DNA of 64,000 nucleotides. Origin: CAYMEK01 sp964389305. Lineage in GTDB: Bacteria; Spirochaetota; Spirochaetia; SZUA-6; DRHE01. How positions within the stretch are numbered: the stretch's first letter is position 1; every line of letters begins with the position of its first letter. The position numbers and the translations under genes were made by a program. Of this stretch, positions 1-8,641 are shown one piece after another. The notes below the pieces were generated by a model. The model saw nothing but the letters and a program-made list of their open reading frames with translations. It was not told the DNA's origin and did no database searches. The stretch is from positions 1 through 64,000 of the forward strand of contig CAYMEK010000001.1 in assembly GCA_964389305.1 (NCBI GenBank). Reading direction: 5' to 3'.

Positions 1-93
1 GACAACGTCTACGACATCATGGTGCACGTCGAGCCCAAAGGGAACGTGGAGTTGGGGGAGCGCTACGGTTTCTCCGACTCCGGTCCGCGCTGA
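1..93 (+). CDS. C-terminal end of a possible cation diffusion facilitator
   Basis: The first 30 codons are open in frame 1 and end in TGA at 91-93; the gene begins before the window. The tail contains DIMVHVEPKGN, which resembles the cytoplasmic C-terminal domain of CDF-type divalent-metal exporters, where a D-(V/I)-x-V-H-(V/I)-(E/D)-P strand is common. Nothing else of the protein is visible, so the family call is tentative. The next gene starts 91 bases downstream on the same strand. Confidence 0.4.
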   Translation, partial: DNVYDIMVHVEPKGNVELGERYGFSDSGPR

Positions 94-184
94 AAGGCAG
101 CGCTACGCTCGTGAGCATCCTCATCCGGTTTAACGCAGACGTGACCATATTCCGCCCCGAGGATGCGCCTGCGCCGGATAAGAA

Positions 185-1666
185 ATGACGAACTACCGGC
201 TTTCCAAGTCCAAATACGTTAGAGGGCTCATCTGCTTGAAGGCCCTGTGGCTCACGGTCCATGCACCGGAAAAGCAGGCGCCGCCCTCACCGGCGGTGAG
301 CTATCGCTTCGAGAAGGGCATCGAGGTAGGTCTGCTGGCCCAGGGAGAGTTCCCGGGCGGCATCACTGTAAAAACCCCTTCCTACCTGGCCGCCGAGGCG
401 GTAGAGGAAACCGCCTCCGTCCTGCGGACCGCGCCGCCCGCCCTGTTCGAAGCCGCCTTTTTTCACGACAATATCCTGGTGCGGGTAGACGTGCTGCGCC
501 GCTGCGCCGGCCGGGATGGCGGTCCGGCCGGAACCTGGGATCTGATCGAGGTGAAATCCACCACGGCTGTGAAGCCGGAGCATCTGGGTGATGTGGCCGT
601 GCAGCAGCACGTGCTCCAGGGCTGCGGTCTGCGGCTGGGCGGAGCCTATCTGATGCACCTCAACCCGGACTGCAGGTATCCGGACCTCTCCAACCTGTTC
701 CGGCTTGCCGACGTCGGCGCCGCCAGCGAGCAAGAGCTGAGGGCCGTGCCTGAAACCCTTGAGAGATTCAAGGCGGCCTTGAGCCGCAGCGAGGAGCCTG
801 AGGTCAGAATAGGTCCCCAGTGCGACGATCCCTACGAATGTCCGTTCAAAGCCTACTGCTGGCGGCAGGTCCCGGAGGTGTCGATTTTCAACATTCCCAG
901 GCTCAAGGCGGAGCAGAAGGTCGAGCTGATCAGCCGGGACATCCTGAAGATCGAAGATCTGCCCCCGGAGTATCCGCTTTCCGAAACCCAGAGTAAATTC
1001 GTAAGCCTGTACCGCAGCGGCCGGAGCGAGATCGACGCCAGGGCGATCGGAGAGTGGCTCGGTTTGCTTCGGTTTCCCCTGTATTTTCTGGACTTCGAGA
1101 CCGACAGCCCGGCCGTTCCCTGTTATGACGGTACCCATCCTTTCGAGAAAGTCCCGTTCCAATATAGCTGCCACCGGCTGGAGGCCGACGGCTCACTCAG
1201 CCACCAGGAGTACCTTCACGGCGGGCCAGACGATCCCCGGCCGTCCCTGGCCCGCTCTCTGGCCGCTGCCGTAGGTGGGCGGGGTAATATCGTGGTCTAC
1301 AACGCCGCCTTCGAGCGCGGAGTACTGGCATCGCTGGCCGCCGGACAGCCGGAGTTCGAGCAAGTCCTGAAAGACATGATCGGCCGTATCCGGGACCTGC
1401 TCGAGCTGTTCAGGCTATACTACCTGGATCCAGCCTTCCGGGGCTCCAATTCGATCAAGAACGTCCTGCCCGTGCTTGTGCCAGGAATGTCGTACGAGGA
1501 TTTAGAAGTGCGGGACGGTACGGAAGCCCAGATGACCTGGAACAGGATGATATTCCTCGAGCCTTGCCCGGAGAGGCGGCGGTTACAGGCGGCCCTGCTC
1601 CGCTACTGCCGCCAGGATTCTCTGGCCATGGTGGAGATCTTCAAGATTCTGCGGGCTAGGTACTGA
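185..1666 (+). CDS. DUF2779 protein with Cas4-like nuclease N-terminus
   Basis: A 493-residue protein with two recognisable parts. Residues 1-230 resemble a PD-(D/E)XK nuclease of the Cas4/RecB type: a Cys at 18, an Asp at 102, E122-V-K124 in the motif IEVKST, a Gln at 140, and a cysteine triplet C213/C219/C225. One early plus three late cysteines is the Cas4 pattern for a 4Fe-4S cluster. Residues about 295-490 match DUF2779, with YFLDFET and PFQYSCH, a fold related to DnaQ/RNase H exonucleases. The protein probably processes DNA or RNA, but its substrate is unknown. No cas genes or CRISPR repeats are nearby, so it is not assigned to CRISPR adaptation. ATG at 185 is the only reasonable start. 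Confidence 0.8.
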   Translation: MTNYRLSKSKYVRGLICLKALWLTVHAPEKQAPPSPAVSYRFEKGIEVGLLAQGEFPGGITVKTPSYLAAEAVEETASVLRTAPPALFEAAFFHDNILVRVDVLRRCAGRDGGPAGTWDLIEVKSTTAVKPEHLGDVAVQQHVLQGCGLRLGGAYLMHLNPDCRYPDLSNLFRLADVGAASEQELRAVPETLERFKAALSRSEEPEVRIGPQCDDPYECPFKAYCWRQVPEVSIFNIPRLKAEQKVELISRDILKIEDLPPEYPLSETQSKFVSLYRSGRSEIDARAIGEWLGLLRFPLYFLDFETDSPAVPCYDGTHPFEKVPFQYSCHRLEADGSLSHQEYLHGGPDDPRPSLARSLAAAVGGRGNIVVYNAAFERGVLASLAAGQPEFEQVLKDMIGRIRDLLELFRLYYLDPAFRGSNSIKNVLPVLVPGMSYEDLEVRDGTEAQMTWNRMIFLEPCPERRRLQAALLRYCRQDSLAMVEIFKILRARY

Positions 1667-1689
1667 AAGAGCGCGCGGGCTTCGAACTT

Positions 1690-2691
1690 TCACCCCCCGC
1701 ACGCGGGCGCCCCCCCGTCAGATCCGGCGGCGGGGGGACGGAATCCGGGCACCCGCTCCCTTCGTTTCTCCACTACCATCGAAAGGAGAGCGATCCCGAG
1801 CAGGGCCAGGCCTAGGGCGAGCAGGTAGACCAGTGGTCTTGCCACCCTCTGTCTGAAAACCATGATTCCCAGACTTACGCCTGCGAGCACGCTCACCGAC
1901 TGCATGATGGGGGTGAAGCGGGTAGCCCGGCTGCGCTGCAGGCCGATTTGCATCAGATAGTAGCGCACCCCGCTGACCGTGACTGCGGCTATGGTGATTC
2001 CCAGAATCAGAATGCCCTGCGGGTCTTTGAAAAACTGTTTTACGGTGTAACGCAGGGCCGCCTGGAAAGGCAGCTTGGTGGATTCGAGGAGCTGGACGAT
2101 GCTCTGCATGGCCAGCGGTGTAACGGTGAATACGATTCCCACCAATGGCGCCAGGAGCAGAGGTATCCTCCTGCTCAGCAGGAAGAGCAGAAAACAGCCG
2201 CAGCCGACCGCAGCCAGAGTCAGAGCCAGAATGAGCTGCGTGCTAGCCTGATAGATGATGCGGGTGGGCGGGGATACGAGGGCCAGTGATATGAGAACCG
2301 GCAGAACCATCAGGCAGCCGATGCCCAGGGCCGCCTGTACCGGCAATCGTTCGCCCAGGCGCCGCCGACTGTAGCAGAGCAGGGCGAGCAGTCCGAAGCC
2401 CATCAGGGGTTGGACCGCCGCCACTCCCATCAGCGAAATGGCCGCCAGGTTGGGGGGTACGCCGACAAAGCCGACCAGGAAGCCAGCCAGCCACTTGCGG
2501 TTGCCGAACAGCAGCCGGAACTGGCTGCCCAGGCTGTGGGAGGTAAGAACGGGCAGCTCGTTTAGACCCTCTTTCTGGATCGCGGGACCCAGGTTGTAGC
2601 AGGTGGTGGCGACCAGGGCGCAGGCTACTCCGAGCACGGTGGCCAGCAGGGGAGATTGAACCGGTATCAGGGCGGAAGGGGAAGGGTCCAT
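1690..2691 (-). CDS. DMT-superfamily membrane protein (NIPA-like)
   Basis: A 333-residue, strongly hydrophobic protein with about nine or ten membrane segments. It has an N-terminal helix, a short loop carrying NLGPAIQKEGL, and evenly spaced later helices; the last 30 residues are a polar Gly/Pro/Ala-rich tail. The plan (two repeated halves of helices, Gly/Pro-rich) fits the drug/metabolite transporter superfamily, and the N-terminal loop is reminiscent of NIPA-type magnesium transporters. Substrate cannot be told from sequence. The gene converges with the DUF2779 gene and lies upstream of small unknown genes on the same strand. Confidence 0.6.
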   Translation of the reverse strand: MDPSPSALIPVQSPLLATVLGVACALVATTCYNLGPAIQKEGLNELPVLTSHSLGSQFRLLFGNRKWLAGFLVGFVGVPPNLAAISLMGVAAVQPLMGFGLLALLCYSRRRLGERLPVQAALGIGCLMVLPVLISLALVSPPTRIIYQASTQLILALTLAAVGCGCFLLFLLSRRIPLLLAPLVGIVFTVTPLAMQSIVQLLESTKLPFQAALRYTVKQFFKDPQGILILGITIAAVTVSGVRYYLMQIGLQRSRATRFTPIMQSVSVLAGVSLGIMVFRQRVARPLVYLLALGLALLGIALLSMVVEKRRERVPGFRPPAAGSDGGAPACGG

Positions 2692-2770
2692 TTTCTATAA
2701 TTGTCGCACCGCAGCCCGATAGACTTGAAATGAAAGAAAAAGCGGCAGGACGGGAAACCGCTACGAGCAG

Positions 2771-2962
2771 CTACCCTATTCCTTTGAGCTTTTGCGGGGT
2801 CGTTTCTCCCATCATCAGCTTGCAGATGTTCTTGTATCCTACTTTGCGGTTCAGACGGAATAACCGCACGAACTCCTCGTAGGCTGCAGGGTGTCTCTCC
2901 TTTAGGGCTTTGAGTTGTTCGTTGACGGATTCAAGCTCCTCGAATGACGCGACTGCGGGCAT
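2771..2962 (-). CDS. Small conserved-looking protein of unknown function
   Basis: A 63-residue, charged, mostly helical protein rich in Leu, Lys and Glu, with the segment FEELESVNEQLKALKERH near its N-terminus suggesting a short coiled coil. The start at 2962 is preferred over a longer one at 3013 because it is preceded at good spacing by a strong ribosome binding site, GGAGGGG. No family recognised. It lies between the DMT protein and a small membrane protein, all on the minus strand. Confidence 0.45.
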   Translation of the reverse strand: MPAVASFEELESVNEQLKALKERHPAAYEEFVRLFRLNRKVGYKNICKLMMGETTPQKLKGIG

Positions 2963-3019
2963 CACCCCTCCTCTCTGGCTCGAAGCGTATTCCAAGCACC
3001 TGAATTTGGTCAAGTGAAG

Positions 3020-3493
3020 CTACATCATGGCCAGCGCGTTAACCGCCAGCAGGATGAGCAGGGGGATCAGCAGCAGAACCAGGAGCTGGACAAGAAGGCT
3101 GAGCCTGCGGAAATAGCTGAAGATCAACCCGAAAAACATGACTCCCGAACCCACTACGAAATTAAGGCGGTTGTTGCGGAAGAAGAACAGCCTCCCGGCC
3201 GGTTCCCAGAACCAGCGCATGAAACCGATCTCCGCTACCAGGGAAAGCAGCAGGAAGCCGCCGGCGAATCCGAGGAACAGGGGCAGGATGATCTGCTCGC
3301 CGCCGAACAGGATCCGGAGAAGGAGCAGGGCGAACGAGAGCAGGACCCAGAAGGAGGGATGGCCGGCAAAAGCGAGTTTCTCGGTCATGAAGCGCACGGC
3401 GGGCCGGTAGTCGAAAATGTAGAGGGCGGCCGGGGTCAGCAGGGCAAAGCCGAACCAGCCTACCCCATCAAAAAATTTTTCGTAGCGTTCCAT
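3020..3493 (-). CDS. Small four-helix membrane protein, unknown function
   Basis: A 157-residue protein with about four predicted membrane segments (roughly residues 12-28, 45-62, 67-87 and 105-150, the last a hairpin of two long hydrophobic stretches). Basic residues between segments 3 and 4 (EPAGRLFFFRNNR) suggest a cytoplasmic loop. No catalytic motif is visible and the family is not recognised. The opposite strand is also open across it, but that reading is Gln/Glu-rich and looks like an antisense shadow of hydrophobic codons. Confidence 0.55.
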   Translation of the reverse strand: MERYEKFFDGVGWFGFALLTPAALYIFDYRPAVRFMTEKLAFAGHPSFWVLLSFALLLLRILFGGEQIILPLFLGFAGGFLLLSLVAEIGFMRWFWEPAGRLFFFRNNRLNFVVGSGVMFFGLIFSYFRRLSLLVQLLVLLLIPLLILLAVNALAMM

Positions 3494-3551
3494 TGCACCT
3501 ATTGTAGCGTCATTTTCCGGGTTGGCAAGGCCGGGAACAGGCCTGTACCTA

Positions 3552-4325
3552 TTATGCGCTAGGCTGTTCCGTATCCAGGGCTAGCTCGATGCGCTTGTTG
3601 ATGCGGCCCTTGCTCTTGTAGCCGACGACGCGGATGCCGACGACCTCCCTGGTATTGGCCACATGAGTGCCCCCATCCGCCTGCAGATCCAGGCCCTCGA
3701 TCTCCACTACGCGTACTTCGCGGATATCCGGGGGCAGCAGGTTGATCTTCGTACGGATCAGGTCGGGGATCTCGAAGGCCTCGCGGCGGGGCAACACACG
3801 AACCCGTACCTCCCGGGCGGCCGCCACCTCCTTGTTGATTTTCTCCTCGATTTCCCGGACCAGCTCGGCCCTCAGGGTCTCGAACTCGAAGTCCATGCGG
3901 CCCCGCAGCTCCTCCATGTTCCCTCCGGTCACCTGGGCCGAGTAGTCCCTCCAGACCACGCCGCAGAGGATGTGGAAGGCGGTATGAGTACGCATCAGCC
4001 GATAGCGGCGCGGCCAGTCGATGCGCCCGTGAACGATCTCGCCCTCCCGGGGAAGAGCGGACGGGAGCTGCTCAGCGGGCTGTCCGGGCTCGGAAGCGCC
4101 GCCGGCGGGCGTCTGAGCCAGCCAGTGCCAGATCAGCTCTCCCTGTCGTTTTACCCGCCTCACCGCCAGATCGTCGAGCCAGCCCAGGTCGTGAGGTTGG
4201 CCGCCGCCGCCCGGGAAAAAAGCGGTCCTGTCCAGGGCCACAGCCCCGCTGTCCCTGTCAACCGCCAGCACCCGGGCATCGAACTCTTGGAGGTAGGAAT
4301 CCGTCTGAGCCAGTACTTCGGTCAT
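3552..4325 (-). CDS. alaX: Alanyl-tRNA editing protein (AlaX type)
   Basis: A 257-residue free-standing homologue of the AlaRS editing domain, which hydrolyses Ser- or Gly-tRNA(Ala) formed in error. The N-terminal glycine-rich turn TAFFPGGGGQPHD is the AlaX-M hallmark. The zinc site is represented by H114 and H118 in RTHTAFH and the later DGGTHVANT, where the Cys usual in AlaRS (CGGTH) is Asp. A Pro/Ser/Gly-rich insertion of about 20 residues (around 73-93) separates the beta-barrel from the zinc half and looks like a flexible linker. It is divergent from the DeoR operon and probably a single transcription unit. Confidence 0.88.
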   Translation of the reverse strand: MTEVLAQTDSYLQEFDARVLAVDRDSGAVALDRTAFFPGGGGQPHDLGWLDDLAVRRVKRQGELIWHWLAQTPAGGASEPGQPAEQLPSALPREGEIVHGRIDWPRRYRLMRTHTAFHILCGVVWRDYSAQVTGGNMEELRGRMDFEFETLRAELVREIEEKINKEVAAAREVRVRVLPRREAFEIPDLIRTKINLLPPDIREVRVVEIEGLDLQADGGTHVANTREVVGIRVVGYKSKGRINKRIELALDTEQPSA

Positions 4326-4423
4326 ACGAACATTAAACCCCTAACCGTACTGCGGGTCAACTCCGACGGCCTGTCCCGCCGAACAAGCGGCCGCCGGCGT
4401 ATCATGGTTTATTAAGCAGTATA

Positions 4424-4452
4424 TTGACAGGGCAGGCTGCTTTCGGTAGAAT
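4424..4452 (+). promoter_or_regulatory. Sigma-70-type promoter for the hexuronate operon
   Basis: TTGACA (4424-4429) and TAGAAT (4447-4452) are separated by exactly 17 bp, a perfect -35 and a five-of-six -10. The expected start is near 4460, about 27 bases before the ATG of the DeoR gene at 4487. Confidence 0.75.
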
Positions 4453-4486
4453 TCGATTTTAGAAAGAAAACGAAAAGCAGCTCCAG

Positions 4487-5269
4487 ATGTCTCCGGAGAT
4501 ATATCAAAGCGACCGCTACGAGGCCATCCTTACGGTGCTCAATCGCCTTAAGAAGGTGAGCGTGCAGGATCTCACCCGTAGGCTCGAAGTATCCGAGGTG
4601 ACCATCCGTAAGGACCTGAGCTTCCTCGAAGAAAGAGGCAAGCTGGTCCGGGTGCACGGAGGGGCGGTTCTGGCTGAAGATCAGGGCCGCCTGCGTACGA
4701 TTGCCGTCCGGGAAGAGGAGCACACGGCGGAGAAACGGGCCATAGCCCGCAAGGCGCGGGAGCTGATCCGGCCCGGAGAGACGATTTTCATAGATGCGGG
4801 CAGTACCTGCGCTTTCCTGGCCAGGGAGATTCAGGCCATGGAGCTGCGGGTGGTGACCAATTCCCTCGACGCCATCATGGAGTTGGCCGGCTCGCCGGGA
4901 ATATCGATTTTCTCCACGGGCGGCAGCTTCCGTCCGGAGGCTCGTTCCTTCATAGGACCGGCCGCGCTGGAGACGATCCGCGGCGTTCAGATCGAAACCT
5001 GCTTCCTGGGTACCACCGGGTTCTCGCGCCGCGGGGTATTTTCCTCGCAGAACACGATCGAGAGCCAGGTGAAGGCCGCTGTAATAAAGGCTTCCCGGCG
5101 GGCGGTCATGCTGGCCGATCACTCCAAGTTCGGCGCCTCCGCCTTCAGCGTGTTCGCCCGCGCCGGGGATATCGATATTCTGATCATAGATTCGCACTTA
5201 GAAGATCCTGCGGCCGTGGCCGATCTGGGCATGGAGCTGCTCATTGCCCAGGTCGGAAATTCGGCTTGA
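4487..5269 (+). CDS. DeoR/GlpR-family transcriptional regulator
   Basis: A 260-residue repressor-type protein. The N-terminal winged helix (about residues 8-60) contains the DeoR signature VSEVTIRKDLSFLEERG followed by LVRVHGGAV. The C-terminal DeoR sensor domain (about 75-250) has a ribose-phosphate-isomerase-like fold with FIDAGST and LADHSKFG, known in the family to bind a phosphorylated sugar. It heads the operon with gnd, the mannonate SDR, a HAD protein, the LarA homologue and uxaC, so it probably controls them in response to a sugar-acid phosphate. The Shine-Dalgarno is weak. The coding region runs to within 37 bases of the gnd start. Confidence 0.9.
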   Translation: MSPEIYQSDRYEAILTVLNRLKKVSVQDLTRRLEVSEVTIRKDLSFLEERGKLVRVHGGAVLAEDQGRLRTIAVREEEHTAEKRAIARKARELIRPGETIFIDAGSTCAFLAREIQAMELRVVTNSLDAIMELAGSPGISIFSTGGSFRPEARSFIGPAALETIRGVQIETCFLGTTGFSRRGVFSSQNTIESQVKAAVIKASRRAVMLADHSKFGASAFSVFARAGDIDILIIDSHLEDPAAVADLGMELLIAQVGNSA

Positions 5270-5306
5270 GGCAGGGAGGAGCAGAACAGCGAGGAAGGAG
5301 GCTCCG

Positions 5307-6716
5307 ATGCAGGCTGATATGGGACTTGTCGGGCTGGCCGTGATGGGCCAGAACCTGGTGCTCAACATGGAAAGCAAGGGGTACACGGTGGCCGTATACA
5401 ATCGAACCTCCGAGCGAACCCGGCAGTTCATGTCCGAACGGGCTAAAGGCAAGAAGATCGTCGCCGCCTTCGGCATGAAAGAGCTGGTCGAGAAGCTAAA
5501 AAAACCTCGCCGGATCATGATCATGGTCAAGGCCGGTCCGGCGGTCGACGACATGATCGGCCAGCTCGCTGTCCACCTGCAGGCCGGTGACGTCCTGGTA
5601 GACGGGGGCAATTCTTTCTTTCAGGATACGATCCGCCGTTCCCGGGAGCTGGAATCCAGGGGCCTGGCCTTTATAGGCGCCGGGGTCTCCGGAGGCGAGG
5701 AGGGGGCCCTACACGGGCCGAGTATCATGCCGGGAGGAACCAGGGATGCCTACCGGCAGGTGGGAAAGGTGCTGGTGGACATCTCCGCCAAGGTCGGCGG
5801 CCAGCCCTGCTGTACCTACATCGGCACCGACGGATCCGGACACTACGTGAAGATGGTGCACAACGGCATCGAGTACGGAGACATGCAGCTTATCAGCGAG
5901 GCGTATGTCTTGTTGAAGGATGTCCTGGCCTTGAGCTACGGGGAGATACAGCGCACCTTCGCGAGCTGGAACCGGGGGGAGCTGGATTCCTACCTGATAG
6001 GCATAACCGCCGCTATTCTCTCCAAGTCCGATCCGGACACCGGAAAGCCTCTGGTGGAGGTGATCCTGGACAAGGCGCAGCAGAAGGGTACGGGCAAGTG
6101 GACCAGCCAGTCCGCCCTGGACCTGGGCGTCTCGGCCCCGACTATTGCCGAAGCGGTGTTCGCCCGCTGCATCTCTGCGCTCAAGGAGGAGCGCCTCAAG
6201 GCTTCCTCGCTGCTGCCCGGTCCGGAGGTCTCGTTCGAGGGCGACGAGCTGGAGTTCGTCGAATCGATCCGCCAGGCTCTCTACGCCGCCAAGATCTGTT
6301 CCTATGCCCAGGGCTTCGCTCTGCTGCAGGCCGCTGCCGGGGAGTACGGCTGGGAGCTTGCTCCGGCTGAGATAGCCACGATCTGGCGGGGAGGCTGCAT
6401 CATCCGGGCCAGGTTCCTCGACAAGATCAGGGAAGCCTACCAGCGCGAGCCTCGCCTGGGAAACCTGCTTATGGATCCCTATTTCGCCGCAATCGTACGG
6501 GACAGTCAGGTCCGCTGGCGCGAGGTGGTTTCCACGGCCGCGCGCCTGGGCGTGCCGGTGCCGGCCTTTTCCTCCGCGCTTAGCTACTACGATGCCTTCC
6601 GCAGTCCGCGCCTGTGGGCCAACCTGATCCAGGCCCAGAGGGACTATTTCGGGGCTCATACCTACCAGAGGGTAGACAGGGAGGGGACCTTCCACACCGA
6701 GTGGACGAAGATTTGA
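5307..6716 (+). CDS. gnd: 6-phosphogluconate dehydrogenase, decarboxylating
   Basis: A 469-residue enzyme that oxidises and decarboxylates 6-phosphogluconate to ribulose 5-phosphate with NADP+. The start at 5307 is chosen because GAAGGAGG sits just upstream and the protein then begins at the nucleotide-binding motif GLVGLAVMGQNL. Substrate and catalytic motifs are intact: GVSGGEEGALHGPS, KMVHNGIEYGDMQ with the catalytic Lys, and the C-terminal HTYQRVD. Length equals the usual long-form Gnd. Its place in an operon with mannonate/hexuronate enzymes suggests a catabolic role, feeding sugar acids into the pentose phosphate pathway, as well as or instead of the housekeeping role. Confidence 0.95.
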   Translation: MQADMGLVGLAVMGQNLVLNMESKGYTVAVYNRTSERTRQFMSERAKGKKIVAAFGMKELVEKLKKPRRIMIMVKAGPAVDDMIGQLAVHLQAGDVLVDGGNSFFQDTIRRSRELESRGLAFIGAGVSGGEEGALHGPSIMPGGTRDAYRQVGKVLVDISAKVGGQPCCTYIGTDGSGHYVKMVHNGIEYGDMQLISEAYVLLKDVLALSYGEIQRTFASWNRGELDSYLIGITAAILSKSDPDTGKPLVEVILDKAQQKGTGKWTSQSALDLGVSAPTIAEAVFARCISALKEERLKASSLLPGPEVSFEGDELEFVESIRQALYAAKICSYAQGFALLQAAAGEYGWELAPAEIATIWRGGCIIRARFLDKIREAYQREPRLGNLLMDPYFAAIVRDSQVRWREVVSTAARLGVPVPAFSSALSYYDAFRSPRLWANLIQAQRDYFGAHTYQRVDREGTFHTEWTKI

Positions 6717-6729
6717 GGGGGGATAACAT

Positions 6730-7569
6730 ATGAGTGAGAACAAATCATATATAGAAGAAATGTTCGGCCACCACGACACGGTGGCCGTCATAACGGGGGG
6801 GGCCGGGGTGATTGCCGGGACCCTGGCCGAAGCTCTGCTGCGGGCCGGAGCCCGGGTTGCGCTTTGGGGACATCACCAGAGCACCATCGATCAGGCCATG
6901 GCGCGGCTGACAGGCGAGCTGGCCGGCGTCGAGGAAAGGATTTTCGGCTACGAGGTGGATACAGGGAATGGGGAGGCGGTGCGCAGGGCGATCCAGGACA
7001 CGGAGAGAAACCTCGGAGCGCCCAATCTGCTGGTCAACGGCGTAGGCGGTACAGGCGGAACCAAGGCCAAGAGCGCCTTCGTCGACGCCGACCAGCCGAC
7101 CTTCGAGTTCATCCTCAAGCTGAACCTGATGGCCGGCCTGATGGTGCCCACTAAGGCCTTTGCCGCCTACTGGATCGAACGGAAAAAGAAAGGGTCGATT
7201 ATCAACATGGCATCGATGGCCTCCTACATTCCGCTCTCTGGCGTTTGGGCTTACGATGCGGCCAAGGCCGGAGTGCTCAATTTGACCCAGGCGGCCGCCA
7301 AGGAGTTCGCTCCCTACGGTATCCGAGTCAACGCGATTGCGCCCGGTTTTTTTCTCGGCAAGCAGAACAGGGCGCTTCTAATCGACGAAAAAACCGGGGA
7401 GCTGACCGAGCGGGGACAGGCCATCATCGCTCACACCCCATACGGCCGCTTCGGAGAAACGGCCGAGCTGGCCGGCGCGCTGCTGTTCCTGGGCAGTCCC
7501 AGGGCTTCCGGCTTCATCACCGGAGTATCGCTGCCCGTGGACGGCGGCTATCTGATACACAACATTTGA
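6730..7569 (+). CDS. uxuB: SDR oxidoreductase, D-mannonate oxidoreductase type
   Basis: A 279-residue short-chain dehydrogenase: Rossmann motif TGGAGVIAG at about 22-30, catalytic Ser in NMASMASY, and YDAAKAG carrying the catalytic Tyr and Lys. The leading segment IEEMFG and the overall length match the SDR-type D-mannonate oxidoreductase (Bacillus UxuB/YjmF), which interconverts D-mannonate and D-fructuronate with NAD(H). Related SDRs act on gluconate or other aldonates, so the substrate is inferred. It starts 13 bases after gnd, and uxaC, whose isomerase works on fructuronate, is in the same operon, which favours the mannonate assignment. Confidence 0.75.
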   Translation: MSENKSYIEEMFGHHDTVAVITGGAGVIAGTLAEALLRAGARVALWGHHQSTIDQAMARLTGELAGVEERIFGYEVDTGNGEAVRRAIQDTERNLGAPNLLVNGVGGTGGTKAKSAFVDADQPTFEFILKLNLMAGLMVPTKAFAAYWIERKKKGSIINMASMASYIPLSGVWAYDAAKAGVLNLTQAAAKEFAPYGIRVNAIAPGFFLGKQNRALLIDEKTGELTERGQAIIAHTPYGRFGETAELAGALLFLGSPRASGFITGVSLPVDGGYLIHNI

Positions 7570-7672
7570 GCCGGTGGAGCGGAAGATCGGCAGGTGGAGT
7601 TCGGATGCACAGTTTGTGGCAGGGAACCGGGCAGCCGCTCGGTAGATCTCATGGAGAAAGGAGCCGGCAGGG

Positions 7673-8557
7673 ATGAAAAAAGAAGACCTCGTAAGGCTCA
7701 AACCTGAAAAGGAGTTCTTCATAGGCATCGATTCGGACGGCTGCGCATTTTCCAGCATGGAGCTGAAGCACAAGGAGTGCTTTATTCCCAATACCGTGAA
7801 GTATTGGAAGCTGCAGTCGATCTCCAAATACGCCAGGGAGGCTGCCGAGTTCGTCAACCTGTACTCCCAGTGGCGAGGGGAGAACCGCTTCCCCGCCCTG
7901 CTGCGGGTCTTCGATCTGCTCGCCGAGCGGCCCGAGGTCAAAAGGAGCGCTGTGGAGGTCCCGCAGGTTCCCGCTCTACGCAAGTGGGTGACCGGCGCCT
8001 CTTCCCTGGGAAATCCCGCCTTGAAGGAAGAGATCGAAAGGAATCCCGCTTCCGACCTGATCCAGACCCTGCAGTGGTCGGAGGCGGTCAACGCCAGTGT
8101 AGCCGACATGGTGGTCGACCTTCCTCCTTTTCCCGGCGTGCGGGAGAGCCTGGAGAAAATGGCTGAGAGGGCCGACCTGATAGTGGTTTCGGGTACTCCC
8201 GGCGAAGCCCTCCAGCGGGAGTGGGATCTGGCAGGCATCGCCGGGTATGTGAGGATCATAGCCGGACAGGAGCTGGGCAAGAAGAAAGAGCACCTCGAGC
8301 TGGCCGCCGGAGGGAAGTATCCGCCAGAGAAGATACTCATGATCGGAGACGCGCCGGGTGATATGAAGGCGGCCATGGCCGTGGGGGCCCGTTTTTATCC
8401 GATCAATCCGGGCGGCGAGGAGGAATCCTGGAGCCACCTGGCCGAAGAGGCCCTGGATCGCTTCTTCGACGGCAGCTACGCCGGCGAGTACGAGGAGAAG
8501 CTGATAGCCGCCTTCAACCGGCTTCTTCCCGCTACCCCGCCCTGGAAGATCGTTTAG
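7673..8557 (+). CDS. HAD-superfamily hydrolase
   Basis: A 294-residue HAD protein. Motif I is IGIDSDGCAFSS, with Asp nucleophile and Asp acid/base spaced D-x-D. Motif II is VVSGTP with the Ser. The conserved Lys follows (GQELGKKKEH), and motif IV is MIGDAPGD. A long helical cap of about 110 residues lies between motifs I and II. Family members are mostly small-molecule phosphatases. Next to gnd, a mannonate SDR and a LarA homologue, it could dephosphorylate a sugar-acid phosphate such as 6-phosphogluconate, but this is inference. ATG 7673 has GAAAGGAG upstream. Confidence 0.85.
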   Translation: MKKEDLVRLKPEKEFFIGIDSDGCAFSSMELKHKECFIPNTVKYWKLQSISKYAREAAEFVNLYSQWRGENRFPALLRVFDLLAERPEVKRSAVEVPQVPALRKWVTGASSLGNPALKEEIERNPASDLIQTLQWSEAVNASVADMVVDLPPFPGVRESLEKMAERADLIVVSGTPGEALQREWDLAGIAGYVRIIAGQELGKKKEHLELAAGGKYPPEKILMIGDAPGDMKAAMAVGARFYPINPGGEEESWSHLAEEALDRFFDGSYAGEYEEKLIAAFNRLLPATPPWKIV

Positions 8558-8641
8558 GGCGCCGGTGCAGGCGGCGCTTCCGGCTCTGGCCTGACGGGGC
8601 CGGAAGACGGGGCGGCACCAAAATCGTATTAGGAGCATGGC

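Noticed and set aside
111..188. Small GTG-initiated frame overlapping the DUF2779 start by ATGA.
   Set aside because: No ribosome site, no recognisable sequence, and the frame is simply the open antiphase of the preceding gene's tail.
185..1666. CRISPR-associated Cas4.
   Set aside because: The DUF2779 fusion and absence of any repeat array or other cas gene argue against a CRISPR role.
3014..3562. Long plus-strand frame of 182 codons rich in Gln and Glu.
   Set aside because: It is the complement of a hydrophobic membrane protein on the minus strand; Leu/Phe-rich codons give Gln/Glu-rich antisense readings.
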